Part shown: positions 1 through 11,679 of the stretch, piece after piece
How the letters are laid out: each line of letters opens with the position of its first letter
Numbering within the stretch: position 1 is the stretch's first letter
Origin: Paludibacteraceae bacterium
Lineage (GTDB): Bacteria > Bacteroidota > Bacteroidia > Bacteroidales > Paludibacteraceae
DNA length: 64,000 nt
Reading direction: 5' to 3'
Assembly: GCA_017479885.1 (NCBI GenBank)
Contig: JAFVBR010000025.1
Location: forward strand, 119,279-183,278
Notes under the pieces: generated by a model
Seen by the model: the letters and a program-made list of their open reading frames with translations, nothing else
Told to the model about the DNA's origin: nothing
Database searches by the model: none
Position numbers and translations under genes: made by a program

Positions 1-115
1 TTTGCTTGGAGTATGCTTACCGACGGCTTGACGATAAGGTCGGAAAAGCGACAAATTGATAAATATTCTTGAGACCAAAACAGAGTAATTCATACAGCTA
101 AAACACATAAAGATT
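1..115. other. left-edge sequence before purE, no complete gene
   Basis: Two short reading frames run in from the left edge on the + strand, one closing at 59 and one at 72. Either could be the 3' end of an upstream gene, but too little is visible to choose or to name it. No TAnnTTTG promoter is visible before purE, which suggests that purE is transcribed from a promoter outside the window. Confidence 0.3.
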
Positions 116-583
116 ATGAAAGCAGGAGTTATTATGGGTTCAACGAGCGACTGGGAGGTGATGAAACCGGCAGTTGACACTCTCGAGCAGTTCGGCATTG
201 AGGTTGAGCGAAAGGTTATCAGTGCCCATCGTGCACCGGAGGCTTTGTTCGAGTGGGCGAGCAGTGCAAAAGAGCGCGGGCTGAGCATAGTTATAGCGGG
301 AGCAGGCGGCGCGGCGCATCTGCCGGGAGTGATAGCAGGTCTGACGATTCTGCCGGTGATAGGAGTGCCTGTGAGGAGCAAGACTCTTGACGGCCTGGAC
401 TCGCTGCTGTCAATAGTGCAGATGCCATCAGGCATACCTGTAGCAACAGTTGCCATCAACGGCAGTAAGAACGCTGCATTGCTTGCTGTGGAGATATTAG
501 CACTGCAAGACAATGACTTGGAAGAGAGACTGATTGAATTCCGCAAACAACAAACCGAGGCTGTGCTTGCAGCAAAAATATGA
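116..583 (+). CDS. purE: N5-carboxyaminoimidazole ribonucleotide mutase (PurE)
   Basis: PurE converts N5-CAIR to CAIR in de novo purine synthesis. The 155-residue protein shows the family motifs in order: GSTSDW at residues 8-13, SAHRAP at 36-41, [11 protein letters not shown] at 61-71, then [12 protein letters not shown] with the downstream KNAALLA helix. Length fits class I PurE (about 160). Class I enzymes normally need PurK to make N5-CAIR, and no purK lies in this cluster, so it must be elsewhere or this enzyme uses AIR and CO2 directly. The stop codon overlaps the purL start in an ATGA arrangement, which implies translational coupling. Confidence 0.95.
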   Translation: MKAGVIMGSTSDWEVMKPAVDTLEQFGIEVERKVISAHRAPEALFEWASSAKERGLSIVIAGAGGAAHLPGVIAGLTILPVIGVPVRSKTLDGLDSLLSIVQMPSGIPVATVAINGSKNAALLAVEILALQDNDLEERLIEFRKQQTEAVLAAKI

Positions 584-3500
584 TAGGTATGACAAATAAG
601 ACTGCATACAGAGTATTCGTAGAGAAGAAGGAAGGTTTCAGGGTAGAAGCCGAGATGCTGCGTGAAGAGTTGTCAGAAAACCTGCAGGTAAACCTTTCTT
701 CTCTGCGTCTTGTCAATGTATATGACCTGTTCGGATTCACGGAGTCACTGATGAACACCTCTCTGTACAAAGTGTTCGGAGAAAAACAGACCGACAATGT
801 GAGTCTGCATTGCCCGATAGAGGGCAAGCAGTATGTGGCAACAGAATACCTGCCGGGGCAGTTTGACCAACGTGCTTCGTCTGCAATAGACTGCGTGCAC
901 CTCATTGACCCGCAGGCAGACATCAACATCCGCAGCGGCAGACTGATAATTCTTGATGACAATACCTCCGCCGAGACCATAAGTAAAATCAAACACTACG
1001 TCATAAACGCAGTTGAGGCGAGAGAGAAAGACATGTCGGTGCTCAGACAAACCGGCATTGCCGACAGCAAGCCTCTTGCCAAACTCAGCGGATTTTGTGA
1101 AATGAACCATGAGGACCGGCTTCATTTCATAAGCGAATGGGGACTGGCTATGAATGAGGATGACTTGTGCGAGGTAATCAGATATTTCAAGTCAGAAAAG
1201 CGCGAACCGACAGAAACCGAACTCCGTATTCTTGACACATATTGGAGCGACCACTGCCGCCACACCACCTTCACCACCGAATTACAGAGTATTTCCGTTG
1301 AGCCGTCGTTTATCAAACCTGATATTGAAGACACTTTAGGCAGGTTTCACTCCATTCGCCACAAACTCGACCGTACTGACAAGAGTCTGTGCCTGATGGA
1401 ACTTGCCACCATCGGAGCCCGCTATCTGCGTTCTATCGGTTGCCTCAACGACCTTGAGCAAAGTGAAGAAAACAATGCATGCAGCATATTCGTGGATGTG
1501 GATGTTGACGGACAAACAGAGAAATGGCTCCTGCAGTTCAAGAACGAGACTCACAATCACCCCACCGAAATAGAGCCTTTCGGTGGTGCTTCCACATGTT
1601 TGGGAGGTGCCATACGCGACCCTCTCTCAGGCAGAGCATACGTATATCAGGCAATGCGTGTCACCGGCGCCGGCGACATCTGGCAACCCGTTGCAGCCAC
1701 TCTTCAAGGCAAACTGCCCCAACAAGTCATTTCAAAGAAAGCAGCAGCAGGATACTCATCCTACGGCAACCAAATCGGATTAGCCACTACGCACGTACGT
1801 GAAGTCTATCACCCCGATTTTGTTGCCAAACGCCTTGAAGTAGGAGCAGTCGCAGGTGCGGTCAGAGTTGCCAATGTGAGACGTGAAAGACCCCTCCCGG
1901 GCGATGTCATTCTCATGCTGGGAGGCAGAACAGGCAGAGACGGTATAGGAGGGGCCACCGGTTCTTCCAAACAACATACCGCCACCTCACTCGACACTTG
2001 CGGCAGCGAAGTTCAAAAAGGCAACGCTCCTGTAGAAAGAGCACTACAGCATCTGTTCCGCCGGCCCGAGGTTACACGTCTCATAAAGAAAAGCAACGAT
2101 TTCGGAGCAGGAGGTGTGAGTGTTGCTATTGGTGAACTTGCCGACGGATTGGAAATATGGCTCGACCGTGTTCCTGTGAAATATCAGGGTCTTAATCCCA
2201 CTGAACTGGCTATCAGCGAGTCTCAGGAACGAATGGCTGTGGTAGTAAGTGCTGCAGACAAAACAGAGTTCTGCAAATACTGTGCAGAAGAAAACATTGA
2301 AGTCACTCATGTCGCCAATGTAACAGATAGTTGCCGCATGCGACTGATGTACAACTCTGAGGTGGTTGCCGATCTTAGCCGCGAGTTTATTGACAGCGCC
2401 GGAGCAAAACATTATGCAAGCGCAGCAATCAATGCTGTTGAAGAGAAGAATCCATTCCATCAGGAAATAGAAGGGAGAAATCTGACTGACAAGGTACAAA
2501 CTCTACTCAGCAAACCCAATATTACAAGCGAGAAAGGTCTCATTGAAATGTTTGACTCCACCATAGGCCGCTCCACAGTATTGATGCCGTTCGGAGGCAG
2601 GACACAGATGACAGAGACGCAGGTGTCAGTTCAGAAACTGCCGGTGGAAGGGAATACCGATACAGCGAGCATTATGGCTTTCGGATATAATCCGTTTATC
2701 TCGGAGTGGAGTCCGTATCACGGTGCCGCATACTCAGTGGTGGAGGCATGTGCCAAAGTAGCGGCAGCAGGCGGAGACTACTCCAAAATGCGCTTTTCAT
2801 ATCAAGAGTATTTTGAGCGGATGAGTAGTGACCCCCATTCTTACGGCAAGCCTCTCAGTGCCTTGCTTGGCGCACTCAAGATGCAACTTGAACTGCAATT
2901 GCCCTCAATAGGAGGAAAAGACTCTATGAGCGGAACGTTTGAGCATATCAACGTGCCTCCCACACTTATTGCATTCGGAATTACGACAATAAAGACACAA
3001 GATGTCATATCACCTGAATTCAAACAAGCAGGCAACAGGTTATATCTGATTCAGCATAAGCCGCTACGGAACTATATGCCCGACACAGAACAACTGCAAA
3101 AGAACTGGCAGTGGTTACACGATGCCATACAAGACGGAATTGTTTGCTCGGCATACGCATTAGGCTTCGGAGGACTTGCAGAGGCTGTGAGCAAATGCTC
3201 GTTTGGCAATATGGTCGGAGCAAAGATTAATGTTGACAACGAACAACAGTTGTATGACTATTCTTACGGTTCTGTTCTTATTGAGGCAAACAAAGAAATT
3301 GATTACTCGGAGGCACAATATATAGGCGAGACTATCAACAAACCTGCTGTTATAATCAACAATGAGGAAATAGCCATCTCTACACTTTTAACAAGCAACT
3401 TCGAGCATTTCGCCAGGATATATCCGAAAACCTCGAGGCCCGACACTCCGTCGGTTGACATTGCCTGCCAAGATGCGGCGCCATGCGGGAGAAGATTCTC

Positions 3501-4335
3501 ACCTGAAAAGACAGAGACTCCGAGAGTGTTTATACCGGTATTCCCCGGCACCAACTGCGACTACGACAGCGCAAAGGCATTCAGACAAGCGGGAGCAGAG
3601 GTAGAGACTATGGTTTTCCGCAACCTCACAGCGGAGGATGTGTTGGAGAGCATCGACGATATGCAACACAGAATAGACCAATGTCAGATACTGATGCTTG
3701 CCGGAGGATTTTCTGTGGGTGACGAGCCTGACGGGTCGGGCAAGTTCATTGCAAGTGTACTCACTAACGAGAAGGTAGCACATTCCATCCACTCCCTTAT
3801 TGAGCGCGGCGGACTGATACTCGGCATTTGCAACGGTTTCCAGGCTCTCATAAAAAGCGGACTTCTGCCTTTCGGCAAACTTGGTGTGATAACCGAAGAT
3901 TCGCCGACCCTCTTCCGTAACGACATCAACCGGCATGTATCACAAATGGTATCAACCCGTGTTGCCTCATGCAACTCGCCATGGCTCTACGGCTTCAGCG
4001 AAGGTGAAATGCATAGCATAGCAGTAAGCCATGGAGAAGGAAAATTTGTTGTATCAGAACAAATGGCACGCACACTTTTCCTTAACCATCAGGTGGCATT
4101 CCAGTATGCCGACCCGTTTACCGGACTGCCAACTATGCAGTCGCCATACAACCCTAACGGTTCTGCCTATGCCATCGAAGGTATAGTCAGTCCTGACGGA
4201 CAGATACTTGGCAAGATGGGTCACTCAGAACGATTCGAAGAAGGACTCATGAAAAACATTGCAGGCAACTGCCGGCAATCCATATTCGAGAATGCTGTAC
4301 ACTATTTTCAACACAAGGAAATACAAACCAACTAA
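580..4335 (+). CDS. purL: phosphoribosylformylglycinamidine synthase, large single-chain form (PurL)
   Basis: FGAM synthase converts FGAR, glutamine and ATP to FGAM. At 1251 residues this is the large fused type (as in Proteobacteria and eukaryotes), not the PurS/PurQ/PurL split type. The signature SDHCRHTTF lies near residue 223, the FGAM synthase core follows, and the C-terminal class I glutaminase begins around residue 985 with [13 protein letters not shown]. The nucleophile is Cys1084 in GICNGFQ, and a late His-Ser-Glu (HSERFEEG) supplies the dyad. The start at 580 overlaps purE by 4 nt; an ATG at 589 is an alternative start. Confidence 0.96.
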   Translation: MIGMTNKTAYRVFVEKKEGFRVEAEMLREELSENLQVNLSSLRLVNVYDLFGFTESLMNTSLYKVFGEKQTDNVSLHCPIEGKQYVATEYLPGQFDQRASSAIDCVHLIDPQADINIRSGRLIILDDNTSAETISKIKHYVINAVEAREKDMSVLRQTGIADSKPLAKLSGFCEMNHEDRLHFISEWGLAMNEDDLCEVIRYFKSEKREPTETELRILDTYWSDHCRHTTFTTELQSISVEPSFIKPDIEDTLGRFHSIRHKLDRTDKSLCLMELATIGARYLRSIGCLNDLEQSEENNACSIFVDVDVDGQTEKWLLQFKNETHNHPTEIEPFGGASTCLGGAIRDPLSGRAYVYQAMRVTGAGDIWQPVAATLQGKLPQQVISKKAAAGYSSYGNQIGLATTHVREVYHPDFVAKRLEVGAVAGAVRVANVRRERPLPGDVILMLGGRTGRDGIGGATGSSKQHTATSLDTCGSEVQKGNAPVERALQHLFRRPEVTRLIKKSNDFGAGGVSVAIGELADGLEIWLDRVPVKYQGLNPTELAISESQERMAVVVSAADKTEFCKYCAEENIEVTHVANVTDSCRMRLMYNSEVVADLSREFIDSAGAKHYASAAINAVEEKNPFHQEIEGRNLTDKVQTLLSKPNITSEKGLIEMFDSTIGRSTVLMPFGGRTQMTETQVSVQKLPVEGNTDTASIMAFGYNPFISEWSPYHGAAYSVVEACAKVAAAGGDYSKMRFSYQEYFERMSSDPHSYGKPLSALLGALKMQLELQLPSIGGKDSMSGTFEHINVPPTLIAFGITTIKTQDVISPEFKQAGNRLYLIQHKPLRNYMPDTEQLQKNWQWLHDAIQDGIVCSAYALGFGGLAEAVSKCSFGNMVGAKINVDNEQQLYDYSYGSVLIEANKEIDYSEAQYIGETINKPAVIINNEEIAISTLLTSNFEHFARIYPKTSRPDTPSVDIACQDAAPCGRRFSPEKTETPRVFIPVFPGTNCDYDSAKAFRQAGAEVETMVFRNLTAEDVLESIDDMQHRIDQCQILMLAGGFSVGDEPDGSGKFIASVLTNEKVAHSIHSLIERGGLILGICNGFQALIKSGLLPFGKLGVITEDSPTLFRNDINRHVSQMVSTRVASCNSPWLYGFSEGEMHSIAVSHGEGKFVVSEQMARTLFLNHQVAFQYADPFTGLPTMQSPYNPNGSAYAIEGIVSPDGQILGKMGHSERFEEGLMKNIAGNCRQSIFENAVHYFQHKEIQTN

Positions 4336-4375
4336 TCTCAATAGTACAATAGAAAATAATAAATTTGACAGTATT

Positions 4376-5413
4376 ATGGCTCAATCATACGAAAAAGCAG
4401 GAGTAAACCTGGAAGCAGGTTATGAAGTTGTCAAGAGAATCAAGCAACACGTCAGTTCCACCCAACGTATTGGTACAATGGGCAACATAGGTGCGTTCGG
4501 AGGCATGTTTGATCTCAGTCTTCTCAAAATGCAGGAACCTGTACTCGTCAGCGGGACAGACGGTGTGGGTACCAAACTCAAAATAGCTTTTGCTCTCGAC
4601 AAGCACGACACTATCGGTATTGACGCCGTTGCCATGTGTGTCAACGATGTGCTTGCACAAGGAGCCGAACCTCTGTTTTTTCTTGACTATGTAGCACTCG
4701 GGCACAATATCCCCGAAAAAGTAGAGGCAATCGTGAAAGGAGTGGCAGAAGGTTGCCGGCAGGCAGGATGTGCTCTTATCGGCGGAGAAACAGCAGAAAT
4801 GCCGGGCATGTACACCGATGGTGAATACGATATTGCCGGCTTCACTACCGGAGTAGTGGAAAAACAGAAACTGATTGACGGCAGCAAGGTGCGAACCGGC
4901 GATGTGCTCATCGGCATCAACTCTTCAGGAGTTCACTCGAACGGTTATAGTCTGGTGAGAAAGATTATTGCCGACTGCGGACTCAAACTTAATCAGACTT
5001 TTGAAGAGTTTGACGGTAATACGCTTGGTGAGACACTTCTTACCCCTACTAAAATATATGTTCGTCCGGTGTTGGATGCTATCCGCAAATTCGACATACA
5101 TGGTATATGCCATATTACAGGAGGCGGCTTTGATGAGAATATCCCGCGCATACTCAAAGCCGGACAAGGTTTCTCGATAGATGAGGGAACATGGGAAATA
5201 CTGCCCGTCTTCAAGAAACTGGAAGAATGGGGACATGTGCCTCACCGCGAAATGTATAATATATTCAACATGGGTATAGGTATGATAATCGTGGCCGACA
5301 AAAAAGACGCGGAAGGCATCATCAATACCATTGCCGGATACGGAGAAAAGGCACAAGAAATAGGCAAAGTAACAGAAGGTGCAAACCGTATCAATATCAT
5401 CAATGCAAACTAA
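4376..5413 (+). CDS. purM: phosphoribosylformylglycinamidine cyclo-ligase (PurM)
   Basis: AIR synthetase closes the imidazole ring of FGAM using ATP. The frame is open from 4259, but residues before 4376 overlap purL and do not look like PurM. Starting at [12 protein letters not shown] gives 345 residues, the usual PurM length. [12 protein letters not shown], then [18 protein letters not shown] and [11 protein letters not shown] are characteristic of the PurM/ThiL ATP-binding fold. It sits 40 nt after purL and 17 nt before purH, inside the purine operon. Confidence 0.95.
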   Translation: MAQSYEKAGVNLEAGYEVVKRIKQHVSSTQRIGTMGNIGAFGGMFDLSLLKMQEPVLVSGTDGVGTKLKIAFALDKHDTIGIDAVAMCVNDVLAQGAEPLFFLDYVALGHNIPEKVEAIVKGVAEGCRQAGCALIGGETAEMPGMYTDGEYDIAGFTTGVVEKQKLIDGSKVRTGDVLIGINSSGVHSNGYSLVRKIIADCGLKLNQTFEEFDGNTLGETLLTPTKIYVRPVLDAIRKFDIHGICHITGGGFDENIPRILKAGQGFSIDEGTWEILPVFKKLEEWGHVPHREMYNIFNMGIGMIIVADKKDAEGIINTIAGYGEKAQEIGKVTEGANRINIINAN

Positions 5414-5430
5414 TTATTTTACATACCACT

Positions 5431-6966
5431 ATGGCAAAAAGAGCATTAGTCAGTGTTAGCGACAAAACAGGACTGGTTGAGTTCGTCTCAGGTCTCAAGC
5501 AGGCAGGCTGGGAAATAATTGCAACCGGAGGTACTCAGGCCTTGCTTGAACAGTCCGGCATCAAAACTATCGGAATAAGCGATGTTACAGGTTTCCCTGA
5601 GATCTGTGACGGGCGTGTAAAGACACTTCATCCAAAAGTACATGGAGCACTTCTTGCCCGCAGAAACAACCCTGCACATTTGAAAGCGCTTCAGGACAAC
5701 GACATATCTTTCATCGACCTTGTATGTGTCAACCTCTATCCTTTCCGCCAGACGATAGCCAATAAGGATGTCACTCTCGACGAAGCTATCGAAAAGATTG
5801 ATATCGGCGGGCCATCAATGCTCCGCAGTGCAGCCAAGAACTTTGAGAGCGTAACCGTTGTATGCGACCCTGCCGACTATCAGCAGGTACTTGAAGAAAT
5901 CAGACTCAACGGTGATACATCACTCCAAACACGCCTCTGCTTGTCAGCCAAAGCTTACACTCACACTGCACAGTATGATTGCTGCATCGCCACATACATG
6001 CGTCAGCAGGCACAATTGCCCGAGAAACTGTTTCTTGAGTTTGACCTCAAGCAACCTTTGCGTTATGGCGAGAATCCTCATCAATCCGCCAATTTCTATT
6101 CTTCTGTTCAAGATATGCCCTATTCTCTTGCATCTGCCGAGCAACTGCAGGGCAAAGAGATGTCATATAACAACATCCAGGATGCCAATGCCGCTCTCAA
6201 TATAGTTCGCGACTTCAAGAAACCGTTTTGCGTTGCTCTGAAACACATGAACCCATGCGGAGCTGCAGAGGCTGATGATATTGAAACTGCCTGGCAGAAA
6301 GCTTACGAAGCGGACAGTGTCAGCATATATGGCGGTATAGTTGCCGTCAATCGTTGCTTGACTGAAAAAGTTGCTCTGGGAATGAAACCTATCTTTCTCG
6401 AGATAGTAATGGCACCTGATTTCACACCCGAGGCTCTGCAGGTTCTTTCCTCAAAGAAAAATCTCAGAGTCCTGAAGGTTGACATGACTCCTTCGCAGCA
6501 GAAAATCGACCAATATGTAAGCGTTAACGGAGGATTGCTGGTTCAGCACCTTGACACCCAAACCGAGCAGCTGACTGCCGATATGTGTGTTACAAACACC
6601 ACACCTGACGAACAAACACTTGCCGACTTGCAGTTTGCCTGGAATATCGTAAAACATGTGAAATCCAACGCCATTGTAGTTGCCAAAGACGGACAAACAT
6701 GTGGCGTAGGTGCAGGGCAGATGAACCGTGTTGGTTCTGCCGAGATAGCACTCAAACAGGCTGCGGCATCTGCCTCCGGTTCGCATCTTGTTCTTGCCTC
6801 CGACGGATTTCTTCCATTTGACGACACGGTGGAAATGGCTGCACAATATGGCATAAAGGCAATAGTGCAACCCGGCGGAAGCATCCGTGATAACGATTGT
6901 ATCAACAAAGCCAACGAAAAAGGTATATGCATGCTCTTTACAGGAGTCAGACATTTCAAACACTAA
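5431..6966 (+). CDS. purH: bifunctional AICAR formyltransferase / IMP cyclohydrolase (PurH)
   Basis: PurH performs the last two steps to IMP: formylation of AICAR with 10-formyl-THF, then cyclisation. The N-terminal cyclohydrolase (MGS-like) domain begins at RALVSVSDKTGL and carries the DGRVKTLHPKVHG motif. The C-terminal transformylase has LRYGENPHQ and KHMNPCGAA. The 511-residue length matches the family. It is the folate-consuming enzyme of this cluster, which gives context to the FolD domain encoded by the next gene. Confidence 0.96.
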   Translation: MAKRALVSVSDKTGLVEFVSGLKQAGWEIIATGGTQALLEQSGIKTIGISDVTGFPEICDGRVKTLHPKVHGALLARRNNPAHLKALQDNDISFIDLVCVNLYPFRQTIANKDVTLDEAIEKIDIGGPSMLRSAAKNFESVTVVCDPADYQQVLEEIRLNGDTSLQTRLCLSAKAYTHTAQYDCCIATYMRQQAQLPEKLFLEFDLKQPLRYGENPHQSANFYSSVQDMPYSLASAEQLQGKEMSYNNIQDANAALNIVRDFKKPFCVALKHMNPCGAAEADDIETAWQKAYEADSVSIYGGIVAVNRCLTEKVALGMKPIFLEIVMAPDFTPEALQVLSSKKNLRVLKVDMTPSQQKIDQYVSVNGGLLVQHLDTQTEQLTADMCVTNTTPDEQTLADLQFAWNIVKHVKSNAIVVAKDGQTCGVGAGQMNRVGSAEIALKQAAASASGSHLVLASDGFLPFDDTVEMAAQYGIKAIVQPGGSIRDNDCINKANEKGICMLFTGVRHFKH

Positions 6967-7009
6967 ACTTACAAACTTACCAACCTATAAACTTACTAAC
7001 TTAAGAACC
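6965..7009. repeat. short AACTTAC-like direct repeats in the purH-purD gap
   Basis: The gap between purH and purD-folD is made of imperfect repeats of AAACTTAC, ACCAACCTAT and AACTTACTAACTTAAG type. No promoter motif is present. It is probably a slippage product without a function. Confidence 0.4.
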
Positions 7010-7012
7010 ATC

Positions 7013-9130
7013 ATGAAGAAAACAGTACTTGTAATTGGTTCAGGCGGCAGATGCCACGCCATAGTGGATGCATTGCATAAATCGCCTTCTGTCGGTAAAA
7101 TATATTGTGCCCAGGGCAATCCCGGTATTGCACAAACGGCAGAACCGGTTCCTATAAAAGAAACCGACATCCCGGCATTGCGCGACTGGGCTCTGGAGCA
7201 CAATATCGATCTCACGGTTGTAGGTCCCGAAGTGCCGCTTTCACTCGGTATAGCCGATGAGTTCAGAAAAGCAGGTCTGAACATCTTCGGGCATACAAAA
7301 AGTGCAACACAGATTGAATCCAGCAAATCGTTCGCCAAAATGATAATGCAGAAGGCAAACGTGCCTACTGCATCTTATCGTCCGTTCGATGATTACAACG
7401 AAGCACTTGATTATGTCAGCTCCCGTCCGTTCCCGACTGTTATCAAGTATGACGGTCTTGCTGCCGGCAAAGGAGTGGTTATCGCAAACAACCTTAGTGA
7501 AGCGCAAACAGCCTTGCAGGATATGCTGTGTAACAACACTTTCGGTAACGACAAGGTAATTATAGAAGATTATCTTACCGGACCCGAATTTTCACTTATG
7601 TGCTTTGTAAGCGGCAGACAGGTTGCTGCCATGCCTGTTGCCCAGGACCATAAACGCGCTTTCGATAATGATGAAGGTCCGAATACAGGCGGAATGGGAG
7701 CATACACCCCGCTACCTTTCATTACTCCTCAAGACGAGCAGTTTGCCATTGAGCATATTATACAACCTGTTGCCAACCGGATGGCAGATGAAGGTTGTCC
7801 ATTGTCAGGAGTACTCTACGGCGGACTCATGAAAACCGATAATGGCATTAAAGTCATTGAGTTCAATGCACGTTTCGGCGATCCTGAGACAGAGGTTGTA
7901 CTGCCTTTGCTTGAATCGGATATCTATCCTATGCTTTTCAACGTGGCTACAGGCCGGCAGCTGCCTTCGCTCAATTGGAGCAAAAAGGCGGTACTCGGTG
8001 TAGTTCTTGCCTCCAAAGGCTATCCCGGACATTACGTCAAAGGTGCACTTATTACAGGTGCCGACAGTTTCGAGGGCATAATCTACCACATGGGGACCAA
8101 GTATGAAGGCAATCAGCTGCTCACCGCAGGAGGACGTGTTATGATGGCTGTTTCTATGGCTGATGACCTCAAGCAGGCACGCGACCATGTTTATCGGCAA
8201 TTGCAACACATTCAATGTTCCAACCTCTTCTACAGAAATGATATAGGTCATTGGGCTTTGAACAGTAAGCCGGTTGTTCTCGACGGAAAACAAATGGCGC
8301 AGCAAATTAAAGACGACTTGCGTTGTCAAGTGCAGTCACTTGTCAGTCAGAACAAGCGAGTCCCTGCGCTTGCCGTCATACTCGTAGGAAACAATCCTGC
8401 AAGCCAAACCTACGTAAACGGGAAAATTAAAGCTTGCGCCTCAACAGGTATTCAGAGCCGTCTGGTTTCACTACCTGATTCTGTCAGCGAGCAGGAACTC
8501 CTTCAGCATATTTCATCTCTCAACCGGGATGACACAGTTGACGGCATTCTCGTTCAGTTGCCCCTACCCAAGCATATCAATACGGAAAATGTCATCAATG
8601 CCATCGCTCCTGAAAAAGATGTAGATGCTTTTCATCCCCTCAATGTGGCACAATTATGGAACGGTACCCCCAATCTTGTTCCATGCACACCGCGAGGCAT
8701 CATGTATATGTTGCACAATCATAACATCCGTATTGACGGCAAAACAGCAGTAGTAGTGGGGCGTAGCAATATAGTTGGCAAACCCGTTGCCAAGCTTCTT
8801 CTTGATGAGAATGCGACCGTAATAATCGCTCATTCTCACACCGAAGATCTCGAATCTATCACCCGAATGGCAGATATCCTGATTGTTGCGGTAGGCAAAA
8901 AACATTGCATCGGACTGACGCATGTCAAACCAGGCGCAACAGTTATTGATGTCGGCATCAATCGTGATAGTGACGGCAAACTGTATGGCGATGTCAACTT
9001 CGATGAGGTTAAGACTATCGTATCTTACATCACACCGGTGCCCGGAGGAGTGGGACCTATGACCATTGCCATGCTGCTTGAGAATACACTGCAGTGCTAT
9101 AAACAAAGAAATCATAATAACCAATTATAA
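7013..9130 (+). CDS. purD-folD: fused PurD-FolD: GAR synthetase joined to methylene-THF dehydrogenase/cyclohydrolase
   Basis: A single uninterrupted 705-residue frame encodes two enzymes. Residues 1 to about 415 are phosphoribosylamine-glycine ligase: VLVIGSGGR, the ATP-grasp motif [26 protein letters not shown] and [12 protein letters not shown]. From about residue 421 ([12 protein letters not shown]) to the end it is Fol[15 protein letters not shown] with the catalytic Tyr/Lys, [21 protein letters not shown] and [10 protein letters not shown]. FolD oxidises 5,10-methylene-THF to 10-formyl-THF, the cofactor PurH uses. The start at 7013 was chosen because the upstream extension overlaps purH and is unlike PurD. 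Both halves look catalytically complete. Confidence 0.93.
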   Translation: MKKTVLVIGSGGRCHAIVDALHKSPSVGKIYCAQGNPGIAQTAEPVPIKETDIPALRDWALEHNIDLTVVGPEVPLSLGIADEFRKAGLNIFGHTKSATQIESSKSFAKMIMQKANVPTASYRPFDDYNEALDYVSSRPFPTVIKYDGLAAGKGVVIANNLSEAQTALQDMLCNNTFGNDKVIIEDYLTGPEFSLMCFVSGRQVAAMPVAQDHKRAFDNDEGPNTGGMGAYTPLPFITPQDEQFAIEHIIQPVANRMADEGCPLSGVLYGGLMKTDNGIKVIEFNARFGDPETEVVLPLLESDIYPMLFNVATGRQLPSLNWSKKAVLGVVLASKGYPGHYVKGALITGADSFEGIIYHMGTKYEGNQLLTAGGRVMMAVSMADDLKQARDHVYRQLQHIQCSNLFYRNDIGHWALNSKPVVLDGKQMAQQIKDDLRCQVQSLVSQNKRVPALAVILVGNNPASQTYVNGKIKACASTGIQSRLVSLPDSVSEQELLQHISSLNRDDTVDGILVQLPLPKHINTENVINAIAPEKDVDAFHPLNVAQLWNGTPNLVPCTPRGIMYMLHNHNIRIDGKTAVVVGRSNIVGKPVAKLLLDENATVIIAHSHTEDLESITRMADILIVAVGKKHCIGLTHVKPGATVIDVGINRDSDGKLYGDVNFDEVKTIVSYITPVPGGVGPMTIAMLLENTLQCYKQRNHNNQL

Positions 9131-9152
9131 CTTCATTAAACCATATCTTGTT

Positions 9153-10337
9153 ATGACACGTATTGGAACACCCCTTACCCCGTCTGCCACAAAGGCGTTG
9201 CTCTGTGGTTCCGGAGAATTAGGAAAAGAAGTAGCTCTCGAACTCCAACGCTATGGAGTTGAGGTGATTGCTGTTGACCGCTATCAAAATGCACCCGCTA
9301 TGCAGGTTGCCCATCGGTCATACGTCATCAATATGCTTGACGCTGATGCCCTCAAAGAAGTTATACTGAAAGAACAACCGACTGTCATTATTCCCGAAGT
9401 TGAAGCCATTGCCACCCCTGCACTTATCCAGCTTGAGCAACAGGGATTCCATGTTATTCCTACCGCAAAAGCAGCTTTTCTCACCATGAACCGCGAAGCA
9501 ATTCGCCGATTGGCAGCTGAGGAACTGCATCTGCCTACTGCCACTTACCGTTTTGCCGATAACTACGGACAGTTCATATCTGCAGTCAAAGAAATTGGTA
9601 TTCCGTGCGTAGTCAAACCTATCATGAGTTCATCCGGACACGGACAATCCGTTGTCAAAACCGAAGCAGACATCGACATTGCCTGGCATTGTTCGCAAGA
9701 GGGAGGCAGAGCCGGTGCAGGCAGGGTCATTGTGGAAGGATTCGTCAATTTCGACTATGAAATAACTCTTCTCACTGTTCGTCATTCAGGTGGTACCACA
9801 ATGCTTCGCCCAATCGGTCACCATCAGGTCAATGGCGACTACCGCGAGTCATGGCAACCCCAACAAATGAGCAGCATTGCCTTGCAGAAAGCTCACGATA
9901 TAGCACTTGCCATTACTGATGCTTTGGGAGGATACGGGATATTTGGCGTAGAGATGTTTGTCTGCGGAGACAATGTTATCTTCAGCGAAGTGTCACCTCG
10001 TCCTCACGACACAGGTATGGTTACAATGATATCACAAGACCTGTCAGAGTTTGCCATTCATGCCCGTGCCGTATTGGGACTGCCAGTGCCTGAGATATTT
10101 TTCCGCGGACCATCCGCCTCAAAAGCTATCGTTGTAGAAGGCAATACTACTGAAGTTGTGTTCTCAAATATCGATGCGGTGCTTGAAGAAGAAGGCGTAC
10201 AGATTCGTCTGTTCGGCAAACCCAAGATCGAAGGGCATCGCCGCATGGGAGTCATTCTGGCTACAGCCGATACTGTTGAGCATGCCCTCGAAAAAGCAGA
10301 ACGGGCATACAAAAAATTGGATATCAAATGTCTGTAA
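9153..10337 (+). CDS. purT: formate-dependent phosphoribosylglycinamide formyltransferase (PurT)
   Basis: PurT makes FGAR from GAR, formate and ATP, replacing the folate-dependent PurN. The 394-residue ATP-grasp protein shows [29 protein letters not shown] at the N-terminus (first part [12 protein letters not shown]), [11 protein letters not shown] in the ATP-binding region and [13 protein letters not shown] near the C-terminus, all typical of PurT. The start at 9153 gives the family's usual length (about 392); the 29 residues before it overlap FolD. No purN is seen in this cluster. Confidence 0.95.
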   Translation: MTRIGTPLTPSATKALLCGSGELGKEVALELQRYGVEVIAVDRYQNAPAMQVAHRSYVINMLDADALKEVILKEQPTVIIPEVEAIATPALIQLEQQGFHVIPTAKAAFLTMNREAIRRLAAEELHLPTATYRFADNYGQFISAVKEIGIPCVVKPIMSSSGHGQSVVKTEADIDIAWHCSQEGGRAGAGRVIVEGFVNFDYEITLLTVRHSGGTTMLRPIGHHQVNGDYRESWQPQQMSSIALQKAHDIALAITDALGGYGIFGVEMFVCGDNVIFSEVSPRPHDTGMVTMISQDLSEFAIHARAVLGLPVPEIFFRGPSASKAIVVEGNTTEVVFSNIDAVLEEEGVQIRLFGKPKIEGHRRMGVILATADTVEHALEKAERAYKKLDIKCL

Positions 10338-10352
10338 CAAACATCTACCAAC

Positions 10353-11651
10353 ATGATACAACGCTATTCACGCCCGCAAATGCGGCAGATATGGACTGAA
10401 GAAAACAAGTTCAACGCTTACCTTGAAGTAGAACTGTTGGCAGCCGAAGCATGGTCAACTCTCGGAGTTATTCCTGAAAAAGACATACGCCTTCTTCGGC
10501 AAAATGCCCGTTTCGATGTCAATCGCATTCACGAAATCGAGGAAATCACTCACCATGATGTAGTTGCCTTCACCCGCACCGTCAGCGAGTCTCTCGGAGA
10601 GGAGCGCAAATGGGTTCACTACGGACTGACATCTACCGATGTCGTTGATACCGCTAACGGATATCTGCTTCGCCAGGCAAATGCTATTCTGCGTCAGGAT
10701 ATTGCAGATTTGCAGAATGTCCTGAAACAACGTGCTTTAGAGTTCAAATATACACCTGTCATCGGACGTACTCACGGTATGCATGCCGACATCACTTCTT
10801 TTGGTCTTAAATGGCTGTTGTGGCTTGAAGAAATCAAACGTGACTTCTCCAGGTTCGAGATGGCAGCCAAAGGCGTTGAGGCCGGAAAACTGAGCGGCGC
10901 TGTAGGCAACTTTGCAAATATTCCTCCCGAGATACAAAACTATGTTTGCTCCCATCTCGGCATTGAGTCTGTTCATATTGCCACACAAGTTCTTCAGCGC
11001 GACCGTCACGCTTTCTATCTGAGTGTCCTTTCTCTTATTGCATCAACTCTCGAGCAGATAGCTCTCGAAATACGTAACATGCAGCGTCAGGAAGTACGCG
11101 AAGTTGAAGAAGCATTCAGCAAAGGGCAGAAAGGTTCTTCCGCTATGCCACATAAACGCAATCCGATTGGAAGTGAGAACATTTGCGGTTGCGCCAGAGT
11201 AATGCGCGGATACATGCTTACCGCCAACGAAAACATAGCCCTCTGGCACGAGAGAGACATCTCCCACTCTTCTACCGAGCGTATCGTTTTGCCCGACGCA
11301 ACAATGCTTCTCGACTACATGATTGTCCGGCTTACAGGCATTCTCCGCAATCTTGTCGTTTATCCTGACAATATGCTGAAGAATATTTATCTTACTCACG
11401 GGGTCATATTCTCACAAAGAGTCATGAATGCTCTTATTGCCAAAGGATTGGTGCGTGAAACGGCTTACGATATGGTGCAGCCTCTCGCTATGCAGACACT
11501 CATGAACGGAGGAGAGTTTGCAGAACACGTAAAGAATTGTTCGCAAATATGCCAATATCTTACAACCGATGAAATCAATAACTGCTTTACGCTCGACTAC
11601 TACATGCACAATGTTGATTACCTGTTCGGGCAATGCAGTGTAAGTGACTGA
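10353..11651 (+). CDS. purB: adenylosuccinate lyase (PurB)
   Basis: PurB cleaves SAICAR to AICAR and adenylosuccinate to AMP, releasing fumarate in both. The 432-residue protein carries the fumarase/aspartase-superfamily signature SSAMPHKRNPIGSEN near residue 262, the HYGLTSTDVVDTA segment and GRTHGMHAD with a catalytic His. It is in the operon, 15 nt after purT and 28 nt before purA. Having purA beside it joins both steps from IMP to AMP. Confidence 0.95.
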   Translation: MIQRYSRPQMRQIWTEENKFNAYLEVELLAAEAWSTLGVIPEKDIRLLRQNARFDVNRIHEIEEITHHDVVAFTRTVSESLGEERKWVHYGLTSTDVVDTANGYLLRQANAILRQDIADLQNVLKQRALEFKYTPVIGRTHGMHADITSFGLKWLLWLEEIKRDFSRFEMAAKGVEAGKLSGAVGNFANIPPEIQNYVCSHLGIESVHIATQVLQRDRHAFYLSVLSLIASTLEQIALEIRNMQRQEVREVEEAFSKGQKGSSAMPHKRNPIGSENICGCARVMRGYMLTANENIALWHERDISHSSTERIVLPDATMLLDYMIVRLTGILRNLVVYPDNMLKNIYLTHGVIFSQRVMNALIAKGLVRETAYDMVQPLAMQTLMNGGEFAEHVKNCSQICQYLTTDEINNCFTLDYYMHNVDYLFGQCSVSD

Positions 11652-11679
11652 AATCATTAATATATAAAACCATACATAT

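Noticed and set aside
456-992. Long open frame antisense to purE and purL
   Set aside because: It lies in the minus strand of strongly supported purine genes, has no family motifs and matches the frequent antisense openings of this base composition.
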